Positions 17,246 to 25,442 of a stretch of DNA of 64,000 bases are shown in pieces. Made by a program: the position numbers and the translations under genes. Origin of the DNA: JANOBD01 sp031411495 (GTDB taxonomy: Bacteria > Planctomycetota > Phycisphaerae > Tepidisphaerales > Tepidisphaeraceae); assembly GCA_031411495.1 (NCBI GenBank), contig JANOBD010000172.1, positions 35,838 through 99,837 on the forward strand. The letters run 5' to 3'. Numbering within the stretch: position 1 is the stretch's first letter; the number at the start of each line of letters is the position of its first letter. Below the pieces are notes generated by a model. That model saw only the letters and a list, made by a program, of their open reading frames with translations, did not search any database and was not told where the DNA came from.

Positions 17246-18325
17246 ATGAAGCGATCCAGCTTTCTGCCGGGCCAACCTTGGCCAGACGACCGCGGCGTCC
17301 ATCTCAACGCCCATGGCGCCGGCCTGCTCGAGCATGGGGGCGCCTACTATCTCTTCGGCGAGCACAAAATCTCCGGCAAGATCGGCAACAGCGCGCAGGT
17401 CGGCGTTCACTGCTACCGTTCGACCGACCTCTACAACTGGACGGACGCGGGCATCGCGCTTGCGGTCTCCGACGATCCTGCGAGCGATATCGTCCGCGGC
17501 TGCGTGATCGAGCGCCCGAAGGTGATCTACAACCGCAAGACGAAGCAGTTCGTGATGTTCTTCCACCTCGAACTCAAAGGGCAGGGCTATCATGCCGCGC
17601 GGACGGCCATCGCAACCGCCGAAAAGCCCGAAGGACCTTACGCTTTTAAGCGCTCGCTCCGGCCCAACGCCGGGTACTGGCCGATCGGCTTCGATGAGGC
17701 GACGAAGTTAAAGACATTCGTCTGTGAGCAACATCCGACGCATGAACAGGTCGTCGAAGGCGTCTTCTGCCAGCGCGACCACGCCGGCGGACAAATGGCG
17801 CGCGACATGACGCTCTTTCTCGATGACGACCAGAAGGCGTACCTCGTCTGCAGCGCAGAAGAGAATTACACGCTCAACGTCCACGAACTCACCGACGACT
17901 ACCTCGATTTCACCGGCCGATACGCCCGCATCCTGCCCGGGGGCCACAACGAAGCGCCGGCGATTTTCAAACACAACGGCAGGTACCACCTCCTCGCCAG
18001 CGGCTGCACCGGATGGGCACCGAACGCGGCCCGCAGCGCAAGCGCTCCGCACATCTTCGGCCCGTGGACGCCGGGCGGCAATCCCTGCGTCGGCACGAAC
18101 TCGCACACCGGCATGGGACCGGAGCTGACATTCGGCGCCCAGAGCACGTACATCCAGCCGATGCCGGGATCGCAGGGACGGTTCATCGCGCTCTTTGATC
18201 TGTGGACGCCGGAGAATCCGATCGAGGGTGGTTATGTGTGGCTGCCTTGTGATGTCGTGAACGGACGGATGCGGATCGAGTGGCACGATGAGTGGACGAT
18301 CGGGCCTGGGTCTGCTTACTTGTGA
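17246..18325 (+). CDS. Glycoside hydrolase family 43-like protein (five-bladed propeller)
   Basis: 359 residues without a signal peptide, so probably cytoplasmic. Blade-type repeats are visible: DDRGVHLNAHGAGLLEHGGAYYLFGEH, YRSTDLYNWTDAG, ERPKVIYNRKTKQFVMFFH and EAPAIFKHNGRYHLLASG. These are typical of GH43 (notably the subfamily with exo-galactosidase-like members), where acidic residues at blade starts are catalytic. The start at MKRSSFL (17246) is tentative; an in-frame TTG lies 12 codons upstream. The aldo/keto reductase begins 23 bases after its stop, suggesting co-transcription and a role in intracellular oligosaccharide use. Confidence 0.8.
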   Translation: MKRSSFLPGQPWPDDRGVHLNAHGAGLLEHGGAYYLFGEHKISGKIGNSAQVGVHCYRSTDLYNWTDAGIALAVSDDPASDIVRGCVIERPKVIYNRKTKQFVMFFHLELKGQGYHAARTAIATAEKPEGPYAFKRSLRPNAGYWPIGFDEATKLKTFVCEQHPTHEQVVEGVFCQRDHAGGQMARDMTLFLDDDQKAYLVCSAEENYTLNVHELTDDYLDFTGRYARILPGGHNEAPAIFKHNGRYHLLASGCTGWAPNAARSASAPHIFGPWTPGGNPCVGTNSHTGMGPELTFGAQSTYIQPMPGSQGRFIALFDLWTPENPIEGGYVWLPCDVVNGRMRIEWHDEWTIGPGSAYL

Positions 18326-18348
18326 AGCGTTCAGCTGCAAGGTGGAGA

Positions 18349-19302
18349 ATGAACCGAAGGAAAATCTCAGGAACAGACCTGAACGCGTCGCAGATGTGCC
18401 TCGGAACGGCGAACTTCGGCGCGCAGGGCGCAGACGTTGCTCGGCGCGTCTACGACACCTTCCGCGGCGCCGGCGGGAACTTCTTCGATTGCGCACACAT
18501 CTACGCCTGCTGGCGGGACCAACTGGGGCTCCCGGAGCGACTTCTCGGCGAGTTCATCCGCGGTGAGCGGCGCGACGATCTCGTCATCGCCACGAAGGGC
18601 GGCCATCCGCATTTCAAGGGCTACCCCAAGCCCGATCCGTACATTTCTGCAGAAACGATCCGCAGCGACGTCGATGAGTGCCGCGGGCGGCTCGGCATCG
18701 AACGGCTCGACTTGTTTTATCTGCACCGCGACGACGAGCGCATGAGCGTAAACGAGATTGTCGACATCGTTGCAGGCGAAGTGGCGCGCGGCGCGGTACA
18801 GCATCTCGGCGCCAGCAACTGGACTGTCGCCCGCATCGCTGCCGCGAATGCATACGCGCAGCGCGCGGGCAAGCCGCCGTTCGTCATCAGCCAGCCGATG
18901 TGGAACCTTGGACATGTTTCCCAGCCCGCCAGCGACGCGACGATGATCTGCCTGAACGATCGCGCCGACGACATCGCCTGGCACGCGGCGACGAAACTGC
19001 CGGTCGCATGCTATACGCCGACGGCACAGGGATACTTCGCGGATAACGGCCGGGCCCCGAAACGCTACGAAAACGACGTGAGTCGGGCGCGGCTGACACG
19101 TTGTCGCCACGTCGCGGCGGATCTCGGTAGAACGCCCGGCCAGGTCGCGCTCGCGTGGCTGATGAATCAGGCGTTCGACGTCTACCCGGTCCTGGGCACG
19201 CAGGATGTCACCCACCTGAACGATGCGCTTGGCGCGACCGAGATCAAGCTCGATGCCTCAACGCGGAATTGGATCGCCGACGGCCAAACAGATCCGCTCT
19301 GA
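18349..19302 (+). CDS. Aldo/keto reductase
   Basis: 317 residues forming a TIM-barrel NADPH-dependent oxidoreductase. The start region reads LNASQMCLGTANFG; the catalytic aspartate and tyrosine lie in NFFDCAHIYACW, the lysine in VIATKGGHP, and the histidine in DLFYLHRDD. NADPH contacts appear near the C-terminus (NQAFDVYPVLGTQ). ATG at 18349 follows GGTGGAG. It is the second gene of a probable two-gene unit with the GH43-like enzyme. The substrate is unknown; sugar aldehydes are likely by context. Confidence 0.88.
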   Translation: MNRRKISGTDLNASQMCLGTANFGAQGADVARRVYDTFRGAGGNFFDCAHIYACWRDQLGLPERLLGEFIRGERRDDLVIATKGGHPHFKGYPKPDPYISAETIRSDVDECRGRLGIERLDLFYLHRDDERMSVNEIVDIVAGEVARGAVQHLGASNWTVARIAAANAYAQRAGKPPFVISQPMWNLGHVSQPASDATMICLNDRADDIAWHAATKLPVACYTPTAQGYFADNGRAPKRYENDVSRARLTRCRHVAADLGRTPGQVALAWLMNQAFDVYPVLGTQDVTHLNDALGATEIKLDASTRNWIADGQTDPL

Positions 19303-19456
19303 TATCACAATCCGCAGCCATGCAGTGGAGGTCTGCCGACGACGTATCGCCTTCCGCAGGCGAGTGAGTTTGCCGATCAGGGGCGAGCTCGCGGGTGCTA
19401 CCAAGTCCTTCGCGAGCACGGTCCGGATGACAGAGTGTTTCCGGCCACGCCGACTC

Positions 19457-19924
19457 CTAAAGCAGACCCAGTTCAAGCAATGCCGATTCGCTCATGCGCG
19501 AGCGGTCCCAAGGCGGCGACCAGACGAGTTCGACCTTGGCGCTCTCCACACCGGGCACGCCGGCGATGCGCCGTTCAACTTCTCCCGGCAAGGTGCCCGC
19601 GACCGGACAGGCCGGCGCGGTCAGCGTCATCTGGATCTTCACGTTGAAGTCGGCGTCCACGGCGATGTCATAGATCAGGCCGAGGTCGTACAAGTTCACC
19701 GGGAGTTCGGGATCGTATATGGTTTGCAGTGTCTCGATGACGCGCTCGCGGACGATCTTCTGATCTTCGCTCATCGAGCTGTCCAGCGCACGGGAGATCA
19801 GCGACTCGTTCGGCGATGCCGGCGTGGGCAGGGGGGTGGGGCTCGGCATCGATCGGCGAATCTCCTCGACCTTCGGATTGACCTGCTGAAGGCTGACAGG
19901 CTTTTTCGATTCGGCGTCGCTCAT
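19457..19924 (-). CDS. sufT: SufT / MIP18-family iron-sulfur assembly factor
   Basis: 155 residues. The DUF59 core is clear: VRERVIETLQTIYDPELPVNLYDLGLIYDI, then MTLTAPACPVAGTLP carrying the conserved cysteine. A Pro/Ser-rich stretch precedes the core. SufT assists maturation of Fe-S proteins in the cytoplasm. ATG at 19924 overlaps the stop codon of the sufS-sufE gene (ATGA), implying translational coupling. It is the last gene of the leftward suf operon. Confidence 0.9.
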   Translation of the reverse strand: MSDAESKKPVSLQQVNPKVEEIRRSMPSPTPLPTPASPNESLISRALDSSMSEDQKIVRERVIETLQTIYDPELPVNLYDLGLIYDIAVDADFNVKIQMTLTAPACPVAGTLPGEVERRIAGVPGVESAKVELVWSPPWDRSRMSESALLELGLL

Positions 19925-21705
19925 GCCGCATCTCCAGTCGAAGTTCCCGGGTGTACGAGCGAGCCGGAGAGGTTGCGGATGCGCGAGACCATCCCGGCGA
20001 GTCCATTCCGTCGACCCATGGACAGATGATGGGTCAGGCCCAGCCTGGCGAAAAATGCATCGACATCGAAGCCGAGGATGTCGCCCGCGCGCTGGCCGGA
20101 GAAAATCGAAAGCAGAATCGCGATCAGCCCGTTGACGATGAAGGCGTCGCTCTCGGCAGCGAGGTCGATGCGATCGACGCTGCCCGGTTGCTTGCGAGCG
20201 ACCATATACACCGTGCTTTGGCAACCGTGGACGCGGTGTGGCTCGATCTTCATCGCCATCGGAAGAGGAGCGATCTTCTTGCCGAGGTCGATCATGTAAT
20301 CGTGCCGCTGTTCCCAGTCGTCGAAAAGGGCGAAATCATCGAGGATCATCTGCGACGCCTCGCCGACACTCGACGCCGATGCCGGCGCGAACACCAGGTC
20401 GCTCGCCGCAGACGGCGCGGGTGTTGAGCCGAGCGCGGCTCGGATCTTCCGAATCGCGGCAACCAGGCGATCGACATCGGCCCGCGTGTTGTAGAGCGAG
20501 AACGACGCGCGGGTCGTTCCCGGCAGGCCGAGACGTTCCATCAGCGGCATGCAGCAGTGATGTCCGGTCCGAACGGCGACGCCCTCGCCGTCGAGCAGCG
20601 TGCCGAGCGTGTGATGATCCAGCGCAGGGCTGGTCATCACGAAACTGATGATGGGGGCCTTGTGCGCGGCGGTGCCGACGATGCGCAGGCCGGGAATCGA
20701 TGAGAGCTGCGCGGTCGCGTAGGCCAGGAGGTCCGCTTCGTGTCGATCGACGGCGGCGCGGTCCAGCGCGGTGACATAGTCGATCGCAACGCCGAGACCG
20801 ATGACCCCGGCGATGTCTGGGGTGCCGGCCTCAAACTTGTTCGGGAGCTCGGCGTAGGTCGTTTTGTCGAAGGACACCGCGCGGATCATGTCGCCGCCGC
20901 CTTGATACGGCGGCATCGCTTCCAGCAGCTCGCGTCGGCCCCACAACACTCCCGTGCCGGTCGGACCAAAGAGCTTGTGGCCGCTGAAGATGTAGAAGTC
21001 GCAGCCCAGCGCCTGCACATCGACGGGTCCGTGGCCGACCATCTGCGCGCCGTCCACGAGGACCCTGGCGCCGACCTTCCGCGCCGCAGCGACGATACGG
21101 CGGACATCAATGATCGTGCCCAGCGCGTTGCTCGCATGCGTGACAGAAACGATTTTCGTCCTGGGAGAGAGCAAGCCGTCGATCGCGTCGTAACGAAGCT
21201 CGCCGGTGTCGTCGATGGGAATCACCTTCAGGATAAGACCGCGCTCTTGTGCCGCGATCTGCCAGGGAACGATGTTGCTGTGGTGTTCGAGAGCCGAGAT
21301 CAGGATCTCGTCTCCCGGCCGGCAAGCGAGCCTGCTGAACGATTGCGCGACAAGGTTGACGCTTTCCGTCGTGCCCCGGGTGAAGATGACTTCGTTCTTG
21401 TGTGGCGCATTGAGGAATCGCTGAACCTTTCGGCGCGTCTGCTCGAAGAGGTCTGTCGCGTGCTGTGATAGGTGATGCACCGCGCGATGAATATTCGCGT
21501 TCGACTCGCGGTAATAGCGGTCCATCGCGTCGATCACGACAGCGGGCTTTTGTGTCGTGGCGCCGTTGTCAAGGTAAACCAGCGGCTTGCCATGCACCGA
21601 GGCCGCGAGCAGCGGGAAATCGGCGCGGGCACGCGCAACATCGAAATTGCCGGGAGAATCTTCAATCACACCTCGATCATATGCGCTTGCGGCGGGCCTG
21701 ACCAT
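19921..21705 (-). CDS. sufS: SufS-SufE fusion: cysteine desulfurase with its sulfur acceptor
   Basis: 594 residues. Residues about 20-425 are SufS: YLDNGATTQKP, the PLP lysine in SGHKLFGPTG (K244), and the catalytic cysteine in RTGHHCCMP (C384 or C385). After a short Ala/Ser linker, residues about 452-590 are SufE, with its acceptor cysteine in RVHGCQSTVY (C495). SufS takes sulfur from cysteine and passes it to SufE, and from there to the SufBCD scaffold. Fusing them puts donor and acceptor in one chain. GTG at codon 13 is an alternative start. The gene overlaps sufT by four bases and starts 13 bases after the dehydrogenase gene. Confidence 0.95.
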   Translation of the reverse strand: MVRPAASAYDRGVIEDSPGNFDVARARADFPLLAASVHGKPLVYLDNGATTQKPAVVIDAMDRYYRESNANIHRAVHHLSQHATDLFEQTRRKVQRFLNAPHKNEVIFTRGTTESVNLVAQSFSRLACRPGDEILISALEHHSNIVPWQIAAQERGLILKVIPIDDTGELRYDAIDGLLSPRTKIVSVTHASNALGTIIDVRRIVAAARKVGARVLVDGAQMVGHGPVDVQALGCDFYIFSGHKLFGPTGTGVLWGRRELLEAMPPYQGGGDMIRAVSFDKTTYAELPNKFEAGTPDIAGVIGLGVAIDYVTALDRAAVDRHEADLLAYATAQLSSIPGLRIVGTAAHKAPIISFVMTSPALDHHTLGTLLDGEGVAVRTGHHCCMPLMERLGLPGTTRASFSLYNTRADVDRLVAAIRKIRAALGSTPAPSAASDLVFAPASASSVGEASQMILDDFALFDDWEQRHDYMIDLGKKIAPLPMAMKIEPHRVHGCQSTVYMVARKQPGSVDRIDLAAESDAFIVNGLIAILLSIFSGQRAGDILGFDVDAFFARLGLTHHLSMGRRNGLAGMVSRIRNLSGSLVHPGTSTGDAA

Positions 21706-21717
21706 GAGACATCGTCT

Positions 21718-22737
21718 TCAGCCGCGAAGACTCGGAACAAACTGCACTTTCAGGCTCTGTCCTGCGGCAAAGGCGTTAAAGCCTTCCTCAAAACGCTCCA
21801 GCGGCAGGGTGTGGCTGACCAGCGGCCCGATGTCGATCACCCCGGATGACAGCAGCGCGATCGCCGGCTCGAAAGTGTAGCAGAGCGCGAAACTGCCCAG
21901 GATCGTCCAATCGTTTTTGAACACCTTGAACGGCTCGATGGAAACCGTCTTCCCGCGCGGCGCGACGCCGAACTGGAGGAAACGTCCGTACGGACGCAGA
22001 TAGTCGAACGCTTTCTCGATCACCGCAGGCACGCCTGTCGCGTCCGCCACCACAGGAAACCCGTCCGGCGCGAGATCGCGAAGCGTCTGCGCCGTCGAAT
22101 CATCGGCCGGTACCGTATGCGTCGCGCCGAGTTTCCTGGCGAGGTCGAGACGATGCGCCCGCTTTTCGACGACGACCACCCGGCTCGCGCCGCGGTGTTT
22201 GAGCATCTGCATGAGCAGGAGCCCGATCGGCCCGGTGCCGAAGAGCAGAACATCGTCGCCGGCGTCGAGCTTCAAACGATCCAGTGCATGGACGACGCAG
22301 GAGAGCGGCTCGATAAACGCCGCGCCGGCGTCGTCGATCGAATCGGGCACCTTGTAGGCGAGACGCGCCGGCGCCGCGACAAACTCCGCGAATCCGCCCT
22401 GACGCGTGATGCCGATTCCCTGCCAGTTCTTACATTGGTTGTTCTGGAGCCGGCGGCAGAAGTCGCAGTGACCGCAGTCGATGTTCGGGTCAACGGCAAC
22501 GCGGTCGCCGGTCTTGAGCCACGTCACCGCGCGGCCGACTTCGACGACATCTCCCACGAATTCGTGGCCGGGCACGAGCGGGAACCTGGAGAGGTACTCG
22601 TTGCGGTGGATGTGAACGTCGGTTCCGCAAAGGCCGGCACAGCGGATCTTCACAACGACTTCGTCGGGAGCACACTTGGGCTCGGGAATGTTGCGAAGCT
22701 CGATCGACTGAGCCGCCGGAAAGGTGATGGCACGCAT
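21718..22737 (-). CDS. Zinc-dependent medium-chain alcohol/polyol dehydrogenase
   Basis: 339 residues. Catalytic zinc residues sit in CAGLCGTDVHIH and GHEFVGDVVEVG. The structural zinc cluster CGHCDFCRRLQNNQC carries all four cysteines. The NAD loop is GTGPIGLLLMQ. The profile fits sorbitol/threonine dehydrogenases. The start MRAITFP (22737) replaces an ATG 11 codons upstream. Its position between sufD and the sufS-sufE fusion, with short gaps, makes it part of the suf transcript, although no link to Fe-S assembly is known. Confidence 0.88.
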   Translation of the reverse strand: MRAITFPAAQSIELRNIPEPKCAPDEVVVKIRCAGLCGTDVHIHRNEYLSRFPLVPGHEFVGDVVEVGRAVTWLKTGDRVAVDPNIDCGHCDFCRRLQNNQCKNWQGIGITRQGGFAEFVAAPARLAYKVPDSIDDAGAAFIEPLSCVVHALDRLKLDAGDDVLLFGTGPIGLLLMQMLKHRGASRVVVVEKRAHRLDLARKLGATHTVPADDSTAQTLRDLAPDGFPVVADATGVPAVIEKAFDYLRPYGRFLQFGVAPRGKTVSIEPFKVFKNDWTILGSFALCYTFEPAIALLSSGVIDIGPLVSHTLPLERFEEGFNAFAAGQSLKVQFVPSLRG

Positions 22738-22800
22738 CCCTCCATCGTAATGCAATGCACGCCCCGTCAAGTTCGGATGAATCCCGATGCGACGAATCGA

Positions 22801-24177
22801 TCAGTAGACGACATCGTCATCGTGCGCGCCCAGTTCCTGGATCCGGAAATCGCTCGGGAGGCCCTGCTGGCCGGCCATCCATGTTTCGAGGCGATTGCGG
22901 ACGGGGTCAACCTTGATTCGCCGTGTCACATCCGCCGCGAATGCGTAGATCAGCACCTGTTTCGCCTGCTGCGCACTCAGCCCGCGCGTCTGCAGGTAGA
23001 AGAGCATGCCGTCATCCAGCGGGCCGGTCGTAGAGCCGTGGGTGCACTTCACGTCATCGGCGTAAATCTCGAGCGCGGGCTGGCTGTTCATCTGGGCGTC
23101 GTCGCTGAGTAGGAGCGTTTTGCTGCTCTGCTTGGCATCCGTCTTTTGCGCGACGTCATGCACGTAGATCTTGCCCTTGAAAATTCCTTGTGATTTGCCG
23201 TCGAGGATATGCTTGTAGAGTTCGTAGCTAGGGCAGTTCGGGTAGGTGTGTTCGAGTAGCGTGTGGTTGTCGACGAATTGCGTGCCGCCGATCATGGTCA
23301 GGCCGTTGAGTACGCTGTAGCTGTGCTCGCCGTTGAGCTTAACGGTGATGTCGTTGCGGGTGATCGCGCTGCCGATCGAAGCGTTGTGATCGATGAACTG
23401 CGTGCTCCGGCCGATGATCACATCCATCGTCGAGACGTGATAGGCATCCAGCGACTCCTGGTTGAGCTTGTAATGGTCGACGATCGCGTCATTGCCGATC
23501 ACGATCTCGGTCACCACGTTGGTCAGAGAGGTCCGCTTGGTTCCACTAAAGGTCGTGCTGGCGTAGCTCTGCACAATCGTCGCCTGTGCGGCATCCTCGA
23601 TCACGACGAGGATCCGCGGATAGTTAGCCGTCGGGATCTCGTCCGGCGTGGAGATGCAGACGATGTGGATCGGCTTTTCGATCACGCTGCCGCGCTTGAC
23701 GTGAATAAAGACGCCGCCGTCGAGGTTCGCCTGGTTGAGCGCGACGAATGGATTTGATTCTGCCTTGGCGCGATTGGCGAGACTCGCTTTGACGAGTTCC
23801 GCATGCGGGCCGGCATAGGCGCTGGCGAGCGGCGTGACGGTCAGGCCGGCAGGGAGGTTTTCGAGTTGTGTCAGCTTGGCCGAGAAGTGGCCATTGGTGA
23901 GGACGATCTCGATCGCATCCTGGCCGAACGTGTATTCGTCGTAGACGCTGTGCGCCGCCGACTCATCCGCGATGGCAGGCTTCCACTCGGTCTCGACGAT
24001 CGGGCGGAGGTTCGTGAAGCGCCAAGCTTCGAGCTTCTCGTCGGTGGGGTAGCCCGATTCTTCGAACCGGCGCGCACCGCTCTTGCGAAGTTCTTCCACC
24101 CAGACCGGACCGGTCGGGAGCTTTGCGAGAAGGGGCTTCTTTTGTTTCGTTCGATCGTTCATCATCAACTGCGTCAT
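22801..24177 (-). CDS. sufD: Fe-S cluster assembly protein SufD
   Basis: 458 residues, a scaffold subunit of the SufBCD complex. The N-terminus contains EAWRFTNLRPI, typical of SufD. The C-terminal beta-helix carries KCTHGSTTGPLDDGMLFYLQTRGL, with the conserved histidine used with SufB at the cluster site. A second ATG five codons in (24162) is possible. It follows sufC after a 119-base spacer that holds an inverted-repeat element, and precedes the dehydrogenase. Confidence 0.93.
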   Translation of the reverse strand: MTQLMMNDRTKQKKPLLAKLPTGPVWVEELRKSGARRFEESGYPTDEKLEAWRFTNLRPIVETEWKPAIADESAAHSVYDEYTFGQDAIEIVLTNGHFSAKLTQLENLPAGLTVTPLASAYAGPHAELVKASLANRAKAESNPFVALNQANLDGGVFIHVKRGSVIEKPIHIVCISTPDEIPTANYPRILVVIEDAAQATIVQSYASTTFSGTKRTSLTNVVTEIVIGNDAIVDHYKLNQESLDAYHVSTMDVIIGRSTQFIDHNASIGSAITRNDITVKLNGEHSYSVLNGLTMIGGTQFVDNHTLLEHTYPNCPSYELYKHILDGKSQGIFKGKIYVHDVAQKTDAKQSSKTLLLSDDAQMNSQPALEIYADDVKCTHGSTTGPLDDGMLFYLQTRGLSAQQAKQVLIYAFAADVTRRIKVDPVRNRLETWMAGQQGLPSDFRIQELGAHDDDVVY

Positions 24178-24204
24178 TTATCTACCTTCTCAAACGTCTT
24201 ATCA

Positions 24205-24288
24205 AACGCGAAGCCGCGAAGTTCGGACGCGAAGAACACATTCATGGAAAAACGCATCTCTTCGCGTCTTCCATCGCGCCTTCACGTT
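24205..24288. repeat. Inverted-repeat element between sufC and sufD
   Basis: The left arm (24205-24235) and the reverse complement of the right arm (24259-24288) share a run of degenerate gcgaag units: both start aacg.gaag and end gacgcgaaga. It matches the general design of the hisC-hisB element: intergenic, inverted, built of short degenerate repeats. Confidence 0.7.
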
Positions 24289-24296
24289 TCAATCTC

Positions 24297-25067
24297 TCAC
24301 GCGCCGGCCAATTCCCGTTCGAGCGGGTCGTAGCCGACTTCTTCCAGATGAAGCGCCAGCTCCGGGCCGCCGGTTTTGACGATCTGGCCGTCGATCATCA
24401 CGTGAACGAAGTCGGGCTTGATGTAGTTCAGGAGCCGCTGGTAGTGCGTGACGACCAGCATCGCGCGAGTGCCGCCCCGCATCGCGTTGGCGCCCTCGGC
24501 CACCACCTTGAGCGCGTCGATGTCCAGGCCGCTGTCGGTCTCGTCCATGATGCAGAAGCGCGGGTCGCAGACGGCCATCTGGAACACTTCGTTGCGCTTC
24601 TTCTCGCCCCCGCTGAACCCTTCGTTGACGGCACGGTTCATAAAGCTCGAATCGATCTTCAGCAGCGCCTGCTTCTCCTTGACGAGCTTGAGAAACTCCT
24701 TCGCGTCGAGTTCCTTCTGGCCGCGGTGTTTGCGCGTCTCGTTGACGGCCGCGCGGAGGAAGTAGCTCGTGCTGACGCCGGGGATTTCGACCGGATACTG
24801 GAACGCGAGGAAGAGGCCTTCGCGGGCGCGCTCTTCGGTGTCCATCTCCAGGAGGTCTTTGCCGTCGTACGAGATCGAGCCGTCGGTGACGTCGTACGAC
24901 TCCTTGCCCATGAGCACCTGGGCTAGGGTCGATTTGCCCGAGCCGTTCTTGCCCATAATGGCGTGGACTTCGCCAGCGTTCATGGTGAGGTCGACGCCCT
25001 TGAGGATGTCGCGCCCGCCGACGCCGGCGACCTTTGCATGGAGATTCTTGATTTCTAGCAGTGCCAT
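24297..25067 (-). CDS. sufC: Fe-S cluster assembly ATPase SufC
   Basis: 256 residues, the ABC-type ATPase of SufBCD. Walker A is GKNGSGKSTL, the signature FSGGEKKRNE, Walker B CIMDETDSGLD, with a downstream H-loop in VVTHYQRLL. The start MALLEIKNL (25067) was chosen over an ATG 30 codons upstream, which would translate the dispersed repeat at 25114-25138. It follows the small membrane protein after a 171-base spacer filled with repeats. Confidence 0.95.
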   Translation of the reverse strand: MALLEIKNLHAKVAGVGGRDILKGVDLTMNAGEVHAIMGKNGSGKSTLAQVLMGKESYDVTDGSISYDGKDLLEMDTEERAREGLFLAFQYPVEIPGVSTSYFLRAAVNETRKHRGQKELDAKEFLKLVKEKQALLKIDSSFMNRAVNEGFSGGEKKRNEVFQMAVCDPRFCIMDETDSGLDIDALKVVAEGANAMRGGTRAMLVVTHYQRLLNYIKPDFVHVMIDGQIVKTGGPELALHLEEVGYDPLERELAGA

Positions 25068-25113
25068 TTCTTCTTTCCCGTTGGGTCCGCTCTGCGGACC
25101 GCGTTTCTTCTTC

Positions 25114-25138
25114 AACACGGAGGCACTGAGACACGGAG
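25114..25138 (-). repeat. Single copy of the dispersed cacggag-type repeat
   Basis: Three near-tandem units of the form cacggagg/cactgaga/cacggag. The block differs at one base from the 24-base arms of the hisC-hisB element (39623-39646), so the same sequence family occurs at least twice in this window. Confidence 0.7.
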
Positions 25139-25162
25139 GGCTCGATGCCGGATTCAAATTGC

Positions 25163-25231
25163 AGGGTCTGCTGTACTCAGCGGACCGTTTGTCGTTCGCA
25201 GCTCCATGGTCCGCAGAGTACTGCAGACCCT
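25163..25231. repeat. 24-base inverted repeat between the 67-aa gene and sufC
   Basis: The left arm (25163-25186, agggtctgc...gcggacc) and the reverse complement of the right arm (25208-25231) match at 22 of 24 positions, with a 21-base loop. A shorter perfect ggtccgc/gcggacc hairpin lies nearby at 25084-25100. The arm shares the order ggtctgc-gtac-gacc with the element inside the GT39-like gene. Confidence 0.75.
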
Positions 25232-25238
25232 ACATCAC

Positions 25239-25442
25239 TCATCGCAGCGGTAGACGCGATAGGCTCCAGAACGTTATGGCGCCCGATACGCCGCAAATCA
25301 GTGCAACGATGCCGCCGATATCAAGTGAGCGCGTTTCCAACAGCAGCCACAAACCGAAACCACCCAGCGATGCACTGACGAAGCAAGCCACAATCGCGAA
25401 TAGCTTTGTGATCGGCGATATCGGTCTGTCCCACCGAATCAT
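25239..25442 (-). CDS. 67-residue two-TM membrane protein coupled to sufB
   Basis: Two hydrophobic helices are evident, about residues 10-35 (ITKLFAIVACFVSASLGGFG...) and 42-62 (IGGIVALICGVSGAITFWSL), with a basic end (SRLPLR). Its ATG (25442) overlaps the sufB stop in an ATGA, so it should be translated by ribosomes leaving sufB. The coding overlap and the membrane topology together argue for a real gene. No SufBCD subunit of this kind is known to me. It might anchor or tune the complex, or simply be a hitch-hiker. Confidence 0.65.
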   Translation of the reverse strand: MIRWDRPISPITKLFAIVACFVSASLGGFGLWLLLETRSLDIGGIVALICGVSGAITFWSLSRLPLR

